29,115 nucleotides of DNA from Tissierella_B sp964485455 (GTDB taxonomy: Bacteria > Bacillota > Clostridia > Tissierellales > Tissierellaceae). This document shows positions 1-7,913 of the stretch, piece by piece. Position 1 is the first letter of the stretch; each line of letters begins with the position of its first letter. Location: the NCBI GenBank assembly GCA_964485455.1, contig CAZAJU010000016.1, positions 1 to 29,115 on the forward strand, written 5' to 3'. The position numbers were made by a program, and so were the translations under genes. The notes under the pieces were generated by a model that saw only the letters and a list, made by a program, of their open reading frames with translations, had not been told where the DNA came from and made no database searches.

Positions 1-2
1 GC

Positions 3-45
3 ACCTATAGATTACACACTTTTTTCAAGTGTCCTATCTATAGGT
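3..45. repeat. Nested inverted repeat at the window edge
   Basis: The 8-nt arm at 3-10 (ACCTATAG) is perfectly complementary to 38-45 (CTATAGGT). Inside it a second perfect 6-bp stem is formed by 16-21 (ACACTT) and 27-32 (AAGTGT) with a 5-nt loop. The two stems are separated by a symmetric 5-nt internal loop. It lies immediately before the disturbed 5' end of the TRAP permease gene. It could be an attenuator hairpin, a transposon end or a chance structure; the window start hides the context. Confidence 0.4.
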
Positions 46-82
46 ACCATTATAATTTGGTTTTCTGATATTATTTCTGGTT

Positions 83-1351
83 TTGGGAGTTCCAATTGTG
101 GCTTCAATGGGTCTTACATCTCTTATTTATATATTTATGAATGACATGAGCCCGATCGTACTTATACAGCGTTTGTTTTCAGGTGTAGACTCAGCAGCAC
201 TTTTAGCTATTCCTTTCTTCGTATTAGCAGGTGAATTAATGAACCATGGTGGTATCGCAAGAAGAATTGTACACTTGATTAATGGACTTGTTGGGAACAT
301 TCATGGTGGTATGGGTATAGTTGCAATAATAGCAGTAATGTTCTTTGGAGCTATCTCCGGTAGTGCTATTGCAGCAGCAGCAGCTATAGGTGGGGTTATG
401 TATGCAGGCTTACTTAGAAGTGGCTATAGCAGAAAGTTTTCGGCAACATTAATAGCAGCCGCAGCACCAATGGATAATATTATACCTCCAAGTATAGGCT
501 TTGTCATATATGGAGTACTAGCACGGGTTTCTATCGCCGATTTATATAAGGTTGGATTCCCAACAGGAGCAATTGTAGGTCTTTCGCTTATAGTTCCAAC
601 TGTTATATTAGCTATGAAGCGTGGGTATATGGACAGGGCAAAGAAAATTGCTTCCGGTGAAATCATACTAGAAGGTGTACCGGAAATGGATGATTATTCA
701 CATGAATCAAAAATAAAAATGATATTAAATGCATTATGGGCATTTGGTACACCTTTCATAATTGTAGGTGGTGTTTTTGCAGGTATCTTTACTCCTACTG
801 AATCAGCAGTTATCGCCTGTGCTTATGCAGTAATCGTCAGTATATTTATTTACAAGGATATGAAGTTTAGCGAATTACCGGACATATTTTTAAATGCTGC
901 TAATTCAACGGCTACATTGATGATTATCATGGCTTCAGCTACATTGTTTGCTTACTTAATGGTTTATGATGGCATCCCTCAGGCTGCTTTCTCACTTATA
1001 AACAGCTGGACGGGAAGCAATATAGTACTTTTATTGATGATTAACGTAATTATCCTAATAGCTGGTTGTTTTATGGAAGCTGGTTCTATTCAATATATTG
1101 CAGTGCCAATACTACTACCAATTGCAACAGCTATGGGAATACATCCAATCCACTTTGGTATGATCATCTGTACAAATCTTTCAATTGGCATGCTTACACC
1201 ACCATTTGGAATAACCTTGTTTACAGCTGGAAGGATTTTTGATGTAAGTATACAGGATATGAGTAAAGAATGTTTACCATTCTTAGCGGCTCTTATAGTG
1301 GCATTAATGATTATAACTTATATTCCTCAAACAGTTATGTGGATACTGTAA
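83..1351 (+). CDS. dctM: TRAP transporter large permease (DctM family), 5' end uncertain
   Basis: This is the large membrane subunit of a tripartite ATP-independent periplasmic (TRAP) transporter, which takes up carboxylates using an ion gradient together with a small DctQ subunit and a substrate-binding DctP protein, neither of which is in the window. The 422-residue product has many hydrophobic helices and family-like segments: GVPIVASMGL near the N-terminus, GAISGSAIAAAAAIGGV around 90-106, and a conserved C-terminal half with LTPPFGI. The TTG at 83 falls inside the first membrane helix: in-frame codons back to 56 (FGFLILFLVL) continue the family pattern, but a stop at 53-55 blocks extension and no ATG or GTG exists. 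Either the start is unusual, or a one-base frameshift near 50-56 has separated the true N-terminus. It precedes the hydrolase gene by 31 nt, so it probably imports the substrate of the downstream pathway. Family certain; start not. Confidence 0.85.
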   Translation: MGVPIVASMGLTSLIYIFMNDMSPIVLIQRLFSGVDSAALLAIPFFVLAGELMNHGGIARRIVHLINGLVGNIHGGMGIVAIIAVMFFGAISGSAIAAAAAIGGVMYAGLLRSGYSRKFSATLIAAAAPMDNIIPPSIGFVIYGVLARVSIADLYKVGFPTGAIVGLSLIVPTVILAMKRGYMDRAKKIASGEIILEGVPEMDDYSHESKIKMILNALWAFGTPFIIVGGVFAGIFTPTESAVIACAYAVIVSIFIYKDMKFSELPDIFLNAANSTATLMIIMASATLFAYLMVYDGIPQAAFSLINSWTGSNIVLLLMINVIILIAGCFMEAGSIQYIAVPILLPIATAMGIHPIHFGMIICTNLSIGMLTPPFGITLFTAGRIFDVSIQDMSKECLPFLAALIVALMIITYIPQTVMWIL

Positions 1352-1382
1352 GAAAATAAATTAAATTAAGGGGGGTTAAATA

Positions 1383-2207
1383 ATGACAAGACCTGAAATA
1401 GCAAATAGGATTAAGACAGGAGATTATTATACTAATTACCATGATGTAGGAGAGGGCTTTCCTTTGATTTTAGCCCATGGCTCAGGACCTGGAGTTAGTG
1501 CTTGGGCAAACTGGAGACTTGTAATTCCTATATTATCAAAATCAAGAAGAGTTCTTGCTCCGGACTTCGTAGGATTTGGATTTACTGATAGGCCTGAAGG
1601 ACTAGCACTTAGAATGAAAACTTGGGTAAAACAATTAATAGATTTTATGGATGCTCTAGGAATCGAACAAGTGGATATAGTTGGAAACTCATTTGGCGGA
1701 GGATTAGCTATTAATATGGCAGTAGATTATCCAGAAAGAATAAGAAAAATCGTTCTGATGGGGTCAATGGGTATTGATTTCCCTATTACAAAGGGATTAG
1801 ATGATGTTTGGGGTTATACTCCTTCTGTTGAGAATATGAAGCATATGATAGGTACATTTGTATATAACAGTGCAATTGCAACAGATGATTTAGCTAAGAT
1901 GAGATATGAAGCAAGTATAGAGCCTGGCTTCCAGGAATCCTTCTCATCAATGTTCCCAGCTCCAAGGCAACAATGGGTTGAATCCATGGCGAGAAGTGAA
2001 GAAGAAATTAAAGGCATCAATAAGCCAACATTAATAGTACATGGAAGAGAAGATCAGGTTATTCCAGTTGAAAACTCATATAGACTAATCAATCTAATAG
2101 ATAATGCTCAACTTCACATATTCGGACATTGTGGACACTGGACACAAATTGAGCATGCTGCTGAATTTGCACAAATAGTAAATGTTTTCTTAGACGAAGC
2201 AAAGTAA
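1383..2207 (+). CDS. dmpD: Meta-cleavage-product hydrolase (2-hydroxymuconic semialdehyde hydrolase type)
   Basis: This alpha/beta hydrolase closely resembles XylF/DmpD/TodF, which cut the C-C bond of 2-hydroxy-6-oxo-dienoates to give 2-oxopent-4-enoate plus a carboxylic acid. The 274-residue length is normal. The oxyanion segment HGSGPGVSAWANWR begins at residue 32, the nucleophile is S103 in GNSFGG, the acid is D224 in HGREDQVIP, and the histidine is H252 in GHCGHWTQIEH; these strings are near-diagnostic of the family. A strong GGGGGG-containing ribosome binding site precedes the ATG. It lies between the TRAP permease and the 2-oxopent-4-enoate hydratase, so the context agrees with a pathway step. 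No ring-cleavage dioxygenase is visible, so the true substrate is unknown. The acyl part released could be formate, acetate or another acid depending on that substrate. Confidence 0.9.
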   Translation: MTRPEIANRIKTGDYYTNYHDVGEGFPLILAHGSGPGVSAWANWRLVIPILSKSRRVLAPDFVGFGFTDRPEGLALRMKTWVKQLIDFMDALGIEQVDIVGNSFGGGLAINMAVDYPERIRKIVLMGSMGIDFPITKGLDDVWGYTPSVENMKHMIGTFVYNSAIATDDLAKMRYEASIEPGFQESFSSMFPAPRQQWVESMARSEEEIKGINKPTLIVHGREDQVIPVENSYRLINLIDNAQLHIFGHCGHWTQIEHAAEFAQIVNVFLDEAK

Positions 2208-2215
2208 AGATATAT

Positions 2216-2235
2216 GGGCCAAAGTAGGCCCTTTT
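2216..2235 (+). terminator. Short intra-operon terminator or attenuator
   Basis: GGGCC (2216-2220) pairs with GGCCC (2227-2231) around a 6-nt loop and is followed by TTTT. The 5-bp stem is short but all G-C. It lies just after the hydrolase stop and may reduce, not block, transcription into the hydratase gene. Confidence 0.5.
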
Positions 2236-2261
2236 GCAAGCAAGATGATGAGAACGAAGTT

Positions 2262-2270
2262 TGGTATAAT
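2262..2270 (+). promoter_or_regulatory. Candidate extended -10 promoter
   Basis: TGGTATAAT is a perfect extended -10 (TGnTATAAT) element 24 nt before the GTG of the hydratase gene and downstream of the small terminator hairpin. No good -35 hexamer sits at the right distance, which is tolerated with an extended -10. It could give the hydratase-dehydrogenase-aldolase block its own transcript. Confidence 0.4.
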
Positions 2271-2294
2271 CGAATAGCATAAAGGAGGGCTATA

Positions 2295-3074
2295 GTGAGT
2301 CAAGGAAAATTTGAGGAATTAGCAGCCGCTTTGAAAAATTCAGAAAGAACTTGTATTGCAATTGAGCCCATCTCTAAATCTAATAATGATTTAGAAATGG
2401 CAGATGCGTATAAAATTCAGCTAATAAATATTGATAAAGAGTTGTCGGAGGGTAGGAAGATTACTGGTAAAAAAATTGGATTGACATCCTTGGCAGTTCA
2501 AAATATGTTAGGAGTAAATCAACCTGATTTTGGTCACCTTCTTGATAGCATGGAAGTTAAGAATAATACAATAAAGAGAAGCACAATGCTTCAACCTAAG
2601 GTAGAGGGGGAAATAGCCTTTGTACTCAAAGAGGATATTGTAGGGCCTAATGCTAGGGTTGAGGATGTTATAAATGCTACAGATTATGTATCTGCTGCCA
2701 TTGAGATTGTAGATAGTAGAATTGCAGATTGGAAAATTGGGATAATCGATACTGTGGCTGACAATGCTTCCTCTGGTATGTATGTAATCAGCGATAAAAA
2801 AATAGACCCAAGAGAAATTGATTTGCAAGCTATAAAGATGGATTTCTATAAGAATGGAGAATTGGCCAATACAGGGTATGGTTCTGCGACTCTTGGAGAT
2901 CCAGCATTTTGCGTAGCTTGGCTTGCTAATACATTGCATGAGTATGGTGTAGTTTTAAAGAAGGGTGAAGTTGTATTATCAGGAGCCTTATCTGCCATGC
3001 TTGCTGCTGATAGAGGCGATGAATTTACGGCTAAATTTTCTGAATTAGGGGATGTAAAGGTTAAGTTTGAATAG
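2295..3074 (+). CDS. dmpE: 2-oxopent-4-enoate hydratase (2-keto-4-pentenoate hydratase)
   Basis: The enzyme adds water to 2-oxopent-4-enoate (2-hydroxypenta-2,4-dienoate) to form 4-hydroxy-2-oxovalerate, using a divalent metal. The 259-residue protein belongs to the fumarylacetoacetase-fold family shared by hydratase DmpE/MhpD/XylJ and decarboxylase DmpH/XylI. Visible family segments are GKKIGLTSLAVQNMLGVNQP, QPKVEGEIAFVL, and EIVDSRIADWKI followed by DTVADNASSG. The last string is closer to hydratases, whereas decarboxylases usually have DVIADNTSSS, so I call the hydratase. The start is GTG at 2295, set by AAAGGAGG 7 nt upstream. The downstream dehydrogenase begins 22 nt after the stop. Order and product fit the hydrolase before it and the aldolase after it. 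Confidence 0.87.
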   Translation: MSQGKFEELAAALKNSERTCIAIEPISKSNNDLEMADAYKIQLINIDKELSEGRKITGKKIGLTSLAVQNMLGVNQPDFGHLLDSMEVKNNTIKRSTMLQPKVEGEIAFVLKEDIVGPNARVEDVINATDYVSAAIEIVDSRIADWKIGIIDTVADNASSGMYVISDKKIDPREIDLQAIKMDFYKNGELANTGYGSATLGDPAFCVAWLANTLHEYGVVLKKGEVVLSGALSAMLAADRGDEFTAKFSELGDVKVKFE

Positions 3075-3096
3075 ACAAATTTAAAGGGGTGATTCA

Positions 3097-3975
3097 ATGG
3101 AAAAGATTAAGGTAGGTATTATTGGACCTGGGAATATTGGTTTGGATCTGCTTTATAAATTAGGTAGAAGTAAATATCTAAAGCCTGAATTGATAGTAAA
3201 CGTAAAGCCTTCTAAGGGGATTGACTATGCAAATAATATGGGCATTAGAACGTCAACAAATGGTGTTCAAGCTATTCTAGATGAAGAGGATATTAAAATA
3301 GTTTTTGACTGTACAAGTGCTTCAGCTCATTTAGTACATGCACCACTATTAAAAGAAGCAGGAAAGTTCACAATCGATTTGACTCCTGCAGCAGTTGGAC
3401 CTTATTGTGTTCCTGCAGTTAATATGACTGATGAAATGCTTGAAAAGGAGAATGTAAATCTGGTAACATGTGCAGGTCAAGCAACTGTTCCAATAGTTGC
3501 CGCTATTAATGAAGCAGTAGATGTTGCATATGCAGAGATTGTTTCGTCTATAAGCTCCAAGAGTGCAGGACCGGGAACTAGAAGAAACATAGATGAGTTT
3601 ACTGTAACCACATCAAGAGCCCTTAGAGAAGTAGGCGGAGCTGATGCATCGAAGGTAATAATCATATTGAATCCAGCTGAACCTCCAATATATATGAGAA
3701 ATACCATTTATACTAAGGTGAAAAATCCTGATATTAATCTTGTCAAGGATGCGGTTAATAAAATGGTGGAAAAGATTAAGGAATATGTTCCGGGCTATAG
3801 AATCTTATTGGAGCCAATAATTCAGGACGATATAGTAACATGTATGATAGAAGTAGAGGGACTTGGAGATTATCTTCCGGTATATTCAGGTAACCTTGAT
3901 ATAATCAATGCAGCAGCAGTAAATATTGCTGAAACCTATGCTAAAAAGCTAATGGGAGGTGCTGTTAATGACTAA
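3097..3975 (+). CDS. dmpF: Acetaldehyde dehydrogenase, acylating (CoA-dependent)
   Basis: It oxidises acetaldehyde with NAD+ and coenzyme A to acetyl-CoA, normally receiving toxic acetaldehyde through a channel from its partner aldolase. The 292-residue protein has the N-terminal nucleotide-binding motif GPGNIG at 10-15, the catalytic cysteine C125 in NLVTCAGQATVPIV, and SKSAGPGTRRNIDEFT in the dimerisation domain, all typical of DmpF/MhpF/BphJ. Its last 8 bases overlap the aldolase start codon region, as expected for a tightly coupled pair that forms one complex. The start ATG follows AAAGGGGTG. This is not the larger AdhE-type acetaldehyde dehydrogenase used in clostridial ethanol fermentation. 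Confidence 0.93.
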   Translation: MEKIKVGIIGPGNIGLDLLYKLGRSKYLKPELIVNVKPSKGIDYANNMGIRTSTNGVQAILDEEDIKIVFDCTSASAHLVHAPLLKEAGKFTIDLTPAAVGPYCVPAVNMTDEMLEKENVNLVTCAGQATVPIVAAINEAVDVAYAEIVSSISSKSAGPGTRRNIDEFTVTTSRALREVGGADASKVIIILNPAEPPIYMRNTIYTKVKNPDINLVKDAVNKMVEKIKEYVPGYRILLEPIIQDDIVTCMIEVEGLGDYLPVYSGNLDIINAAAVNIAETYAKKLMGGAVND

Positions 3976-4978
3976 GATATTTTTAACTGATACAACCTTA
4001 AGAGATGGTAGCCACACAGTATCTCATAAGTTATCCCCTGAAGATATAATAAAGGTTGCCGGAGCTCTTGATAGAGCAGGGATTGATATGATTGAGGTAG
4101 GTCATGGTGATGGCTTAACTGGCTCAACTATTAACTATGGTTTTGGAAGTCATAATGAGTATGACTTAATTAAAGCAGCAGCTTCAGTAGTTAAAAATGC
4201 AAAACTAGCAGTTTTACTTATACCTGGAATTGGTACCGTAGAGGACTTAGAGAAGGCAAAGGAATGTGGAGCTAATGCTGTAAGAATTGCTACCCATTGT
4301 ACAGAAGCAGATATATCTGAGCAACACATAAGAGCTGCAAAGGAAATGGGATTATTTACTGTGGGATTCCTTATGATGGCTCATTTAACTGATGTTGATA
4401 GATTGGTTGAAGAAGCTCTAAAGATGGAATCCTACGGAGCAGATGTAGTTTATGCTACAGACTCAGCAGGAGCAATGCTACCACATGAGGTTAAGGAAAA
4501 AATTGGGGCCTTAAAGAAAGCATTAAAGGTTCCTATAGGACATCATAGTCATAACAACCTTGGTGTTGCTATTGCTAACAGCCTTGCAGCCATAGAAGCA
4601 GGAGCAACCTATATAGATGGCTCATTATCAGGATTAGGTGCAGGAGCAGGAAATACTTCTACAGAAACCCTAGTAGCTGTATTAAATAGAATGAATATTG
4701 AGCATAATGCTGACCTTTATAAGACAATGGATGCCAGTACAGAGGCTCTAGTTCCTGTATTGGAGAGCAAGGGATTACAACCTCAGACCAATCTAGATGC
4801 ATTGATAGTAGGATATGCAGGAGTATATTCAAGCTTTATGCTACATGCTAAGAGGGCAGCTAAGAGATTTAATGTTGACATGAGAGATGTGCTTATCGAG
4901 CTTGGAAACCGTAAAGCTGTTGGTGGTCAAGAAGACTGGATAATTGAAGTAGCCCATGAAATGAGTAAAAATAAGTAA
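3968..4978 (+). CDS. dmpG: 4-hydroxy-2-oxovalerate aldolase
   Basis: The metal-dependent class II pyruvate aldolase splits 4-hydroxy-2-oxovalerate into pyruvate and acetaldehyde and hands the aldehyde to the dehydrogenase encoded just upstream. The start is ATG at 3968, with GGGAGG at 3954-3959 ideally placed; an in-frame GTG at 3959 lies within that ribosome binding site and is less likely. The 336-residue product opens with TDTTLRDGSHTVSH (R12, D13, H16 in the active site) and carries the metal-binding HHSHNN at 192-197 and the family strings VRIATHCTEAD and ATDSAGAM. The C-terminal communication domain seen in DmpG/BphI is complete (ends RKAVGGQEDWI...). It overlaps the dehydrogenase gene by 8 nt. 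LeuA-like proteins share the barrel, but the HTVSH context is specific to this aldolase. Confidence 0.94.
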   Translation: MTKIFLTDTTLRDGSHTVSHKLSPEDIIKVAGALDRAGIDMIEVGHGDGLTGSTINYGFGSHNEYDLIKAAASVVKNAKLAVLLIPGIGTVEDLEKAKECGANAVRIATHCTEADISEQHIRAAKEMGLFTVGFLMMAHLTDVDRLVEEALKMESYGADVVYATDSAGAMLPHEVKEKIGALKKALKVPIGHHSHNNLGVAIANSLAAIEAGATYIDGSLSGLGAGAGNTSTETLVAVLNRMNIEHNADLYKTMDASTEALVPVLESKGLQPQTNLDALIVGYAGVYSSFMLHAKRAAKRFNVDMRDVLIELGNRKAVGGQEDWIIEVAHEMSKNK

Positions 4979-4997
4979 CTCGTTTAAGTATAGGATG

Positions 4998-5038
4998 ACT
5001 AAACAAGTTATATTAACAGTATAATTGTTTAGTTTTTC
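4998..5038 (+). terminator. Intrinsic terminator after the aldolase gene
   Basis: ACTAAACAA (4998-5006) pairs perfectly with TTGTTTAGT (5025-5033), with a further inner GTTATA/TATAAT stem, and the hairpin runs into TTTTT. It ends the hydratase-dehydrogenase-aldolase transcript only about 30 nt before the next start codon. An internal TATAAT (5020-5025) might also act as a -10 for the next gene, though the -35 match is poor. Confidence 0.8.
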
Positions 5039-5068
5039 TTACATGGATTTTTATAAAGAGGTGTTATG

Positions 5069-5974
5069 ATGGCAAAAGATTTTAATGAATTATTAGAGCT
5101 TGCCAGGAAAAAGGGGCCTAAGAAGGTTTCAGTAGCCGTTGCTGAGGATATGGATGTTTTAGCTGCAGTTAAACAAGCTAAAGAGCTAGGCATTGCAGAC
5201 CCGATACTTGTTGGAGATAAAGATAAGATAAGTAAAATTGCCCATGAAATTGATTTTTCTTTAGAAGGTGTAGAAATAGTTGACGAAAAGGATCTTGTAA
5301 TGGCAACAAGGATAGCCACGGAATTAGTTAGTAGTGGGAACGCTCATGTGTTGATGAAGGGCTTGGTTGATACATCTATCATTATGAAGCAGGTTTTAGA
5401 TAAGGAGATTGGACTTAGAGGTGAAAACATTATAAGTCACATAGCTGTTTTTGATGTCCCTACTTATCATAAAATATTCTTTGTAACAGATGCGGCTATG
5501 ATTCTGGCTCCAGATTTAAATCAAAAGAAGCAACTAATAGAAAATGCTGTAGGCCTAGCCCATTCAATTGGTGTAAATTGTCCTAAAGTAGCTGTTCTGG
5601 CTGCAAAGGAGAAGGTGAATCCTAAGATGGAAGCTACAGTACATGCTAAGGAATTGGCTGATATGAATAAAAATGGTGAGATAAAGGGCTGTATAGTAGA
5701 TGGTCCCTTTGCATTAGACAATGCTATAAATAAAGAATCTGCAAAGATCAAAGGTATAGATAGCATAGTTGCAGGAGATGCAGATATTCTATTGGCGCCT
5801 AATATTGAATCTGGGAATGTATTATATAAAGCCTTAACTTTCTTAGCGAATGCAAAATCAGCAGGTCTAATAGTTGGCGCTAAAGCTCCTATTGTTTTGA
5901 CATCAAGAGCTGATAATCAAGAAGCTAAGCTAAACTCCATAGCTTTAGCTGTACTGATGTCATCAGGTATATAA
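5069..5974 (+). CDS. ptb: Phosphate butyryltransferase / phosphate acyltransferase
   Basis: This enzyme swaps the CoA of an acyl-CoA (butyryl-CoA or relatives) for phosphate, giving the acyl phosphate from which a kinase makes ATP. The product of 301 residues has the normal length and a family-like pattern: VAVAEDMDVLAAVKQAKELG near the N-terminus, LMKGLVDTSIIMKQVLDKE around 96-114, DGPFALDNAI and a C-terminal SAGLIVGAKAPIVLTSRAD. Two ATG codons are adjacent (5066 and 5069). AGAGGTG at 5057-5063 gives better spacing to 5069, so I chose that one. The gene sits 30 nt downstream of a terminator, and no butyrate kinase follows. Its place behind an acetyl-CoA-producing pathway suggests it captures acyl-CoA energy, but substrate preference between acetyl and butyryl cannot be read from sequence. 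Confidence 0.88.
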   Translation: MAKDFNELLELARKKGPKKVSVAVAEDMDVLAAVKQAKELGIADPILVGDKDKISKIAHEIDFSLEGVEIVDEKDLVMATRIATELVSSGNAHVLMKGLVDTSIIMKQVLDKEIGLRGENIISHIAVFDVPTYHKIFFVTDAAMILAPDLNQKKQLIENAVGLAHSIGVNCPKVAVLAAKEKVNPKMEATVHAKELADMNKNGEIKGCIVDGPFALDNAINKESAKIKGIDSIVAGDADILLAPNIESGNVLYKALTFLANAKSAGLIVGAKAPIVLTSRADNQEAKLNSIALAVLMSSGI

Positions 5975-6060
5975 AATAAGTAAATTAAGATGACTTACAA
6001 TAAATCAGGATTCCTCTTTTATTAAATAGGAGTATTCATAAAAGCTAATATCCCCTTTAT

Positions 6061-6102
6061 TTGAGGGCTGTATCATTAAGAAATTAATGCCGCGGCCCTC
6101 AA
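6061..6102 (+). terminator. Intrinsic terminator after ptb
   Basis: TTGAGGGC (6061-6068) pairs with GCCCTCAA (6095-6102). The loop contains a second perfect stem CATTAA/TTAATG closed by a GAAA tetraloop (6074-6089). It is followed by TTTAAATTT, a moderate T tail. Confidence 0.65.
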
Positions 6103-6187
6103 TTTAAATTTAGCTTACTATTTACTTGTATTTAATAGTAGAATAAAATAGGGGTGCAAGGATAATTTTAAATCTATCGGAGGAATT

Positions 6188-7870
6188 ATGAAAGAGCTGA
6201 TTTTTGGACTTATGGGTGGAACAGCATTACTTATGTATGGTGTTGAAAAAATGGGGGACGGTCTTGAAAAGGCATCAGGGGAAATGATGAAGAAAATGCT
6301 CTCAATCTTGACGGGAAAGGTTTGGAGTGCTTTTTTAGTAGGGACATTTCTTACAGCACTTGTATCATCAAGCACAGCAGTGACAGTTCTTACAGTAGGA
6401 TTTGTAAGTGCTGGACTTATGACTTTGCCTCAGGCTATGGGAGTTATCTATGGTGCAAATATCGGTACCACAATAACTGCACAATTAATGGCTTTTAGCT
6501 TTGGGTTTAAGCTTACAGAAATTGCGCTTCCAGTACTAGGCATTGGATTTGCCGTTTCCATGTTTTCTAAAAACAAGACAATTAAGAACATTGGGGACGC
6601 AGTAATGGGCTTTGGGATAATGTTTTTAGGCCTAAGCATCTTAAATTCAGGAGTTCCTTTTATGCAACAAAATGAAGCTTTTCAGAAGTTCTTCCTTACA
6701 TATGCTTCAAATCCTTTTATAGCTATAATATTGGGTATAGTAGCAACTGCAATGGTTCATAGTAGTGCTGCTACTGTAGGGCTTGTTATGGTATTGGGGC
6801 AGGCTGGTTTACTTAATCTTGAAACTTCTGTTCTAATTATGCTTGGTGATAATATAGGTACTTGTGTAACAGCGCAGCTAGCTAGTATGAACGGTTCTCT
6901 AAACGCAAGAAGAACAGCGTGGGGACATACATTATACAATATTATAGGTGTATTGTTGGTTATATTGGGATTTCCATTATTTGTTAAACTGATAGAAGGA
7001 TTTACCCAATATTTTCAACCAAGAGCAGGATTAGATGCACAGATTGCTAATTCACATACTTTGTTTAATCTGGTTACTGCTATTATATTTTTACCTTTAA
7101 ATAAATACTTTGTTAAATTTCTTGAGACTATTATCGTTGGTAGAGGAAAAGAAGAACAAATTCACGAAAACCGTGCCATATATTTAGATAAGCTGCTACT
7201 AAGTACTCCTGCAGCTGCTTTTAAGGCTTCTCTATCTGAAATAATAAGAGGGGCAGAGTATTCTAAGGATATGATCATTAAATCATTAGATGGCATCTTA
7301 GACCTAAACTTTAATGACTATGAACAATTGTATAAATATGAAGAGATAATAAATTTATTGCAAAAAGAGATAACTAAGTATGTAGTTGAGATTTCAAAGC
7401 AGCCTTTGTCTGACAAGAGTTCTATAATGGTTCCTGCTATGATTAATAGCATCAACAATATTGAAAGAATGGGGGACCGTTCAGTAGATATTTCTAAACT
7501 CATTATCCAGAAACAAGAAAAAAATCTTGTATTTTCTGATACTGCAGTTAAGGAATTAAAAGAGTTGAGAGATTTAGTAGTAGCAATGATTGAAAAAACT
7601 ATATTTGTTTTGAAGAATGACAGCATTAACAATATGGATGTCTTGAAAGAAATAAAGGAACTTGAAGACAAGGTTGATAGTTACTCAAAGGAACTTGAAA
7701 GGCATCATATTGAAAGACTTGAACAAGGAAGATGTACGATTGAATCAGGTGTTGTTTTCATCGAGATAATTAACCATTTTGAGAGAATAGCCGACCACAT
7801 ATATAAGATATCAGTATCCTCTAAAGACCAAATGAAAGGAATACCTAGGTTAGTCAAAAAAGTACAATAA
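6188..7870 (+). CDS. Na/Pi-cotransporter family protein with C-terminal PhoU-like domain
   Basis: An integral membrane transporter of the NptA/YjbB (PF02690) type, which in characterised members couples sodium to inorganic phosphate. The first ~310 of 560 residues form two inverted membrane repeats. Each contains a recognisable repeat core: ALVSSSTAVTV with GANIGTT (57-95) and AMVHSSAATVG with GDNIGTC (188-226). From about residue 340 a soluble, helix-rich PhoU-like domain follows (NNIERMGDRSVDISK, HFERIADHIYKIS). The family's usual QSS signature is altered in both repeats: S-S-S at 60-62 and H-S-S at 191-193. CGGAGG ahead of the ATG sets the start. The gene stands alone between two terminator-like hairpins. 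Family assignment is firm; because of the lost glutamines, phosphate as substrate is less certain. Confidence 0.85.
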   Translation: MKELIFGLMGGTALLMYGVEKMGDGLEKASGEMMKKMLSILTGKVWSAFLVGTFLTALVSSSTAVTVLTVGFVSAGLMTLPQAMGVIYGANIGTTITAQLMAFSFGFKLTEIALPVLGIGFAVSMFSKNKTIKNIGDAVMGFGIMFLGLSILNSGVPFMQQNEAFQKFFLTYASNPFIAIILGIVATAMVHSSAATVGLVMVLGQAGLLNLETSVLIMLGDNIGTCVTAQLASMNGSLNARRTAWGHTLYNIIGVLLVILGFPLFVKLIEGFTQYFQPRAGLDAQIANSHTLFNLVTAIIFLPLNKYFVKFLETIIVGRGKEEQIHENRAIYLDKLLLSTPAAAFKASLSEIIRGAEYSKDMIIKSLDGILDLNFNDYEQLYKYEEIINLLQKEITKYVVEISKQPLSDKSSIMVPAMINSINNIERMGDRSVDISKLIIQKQEKNLVFSDTAVKELKELRDLVVAMIEKTIFVLKNDSINNMDVLKEIKELEDKVDSYSKELERHHIERLEQGRCTIESGVVFIEIINHFERIADHIYKISVSSKDQMKGIPRLVKKVQ

Positions 7871-7879
7871 TTAGATGAA

Positions 7880-7913
7880 AAATACTCTGGATAATATAAT
7901 ATTCAGGGTATTT
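7880..7913 (+). terminator. Terminator-like hairpin after the Na/Pi transporter gene
   Basis: A 10-bp stem forms between AAATACTCTG (7880-7889) and CAGGGTATTT (7904-7913), with one T-G wobble and a 14-nt AT loop. There is no clear T run beyond the TTT in the stem, so termination strength is uncertain. The rest of the 218-nt gap to nrdJ is very AT-rich (a run of TA repeats near 7962-7984) with no assignable riboswitch. Confidence 0.5.

Noticed and set aside
2508..2939. 143-codon - strand open frame
   Set aside because: A shadow of the hydratase gene with no start signals and no recognisable protein.
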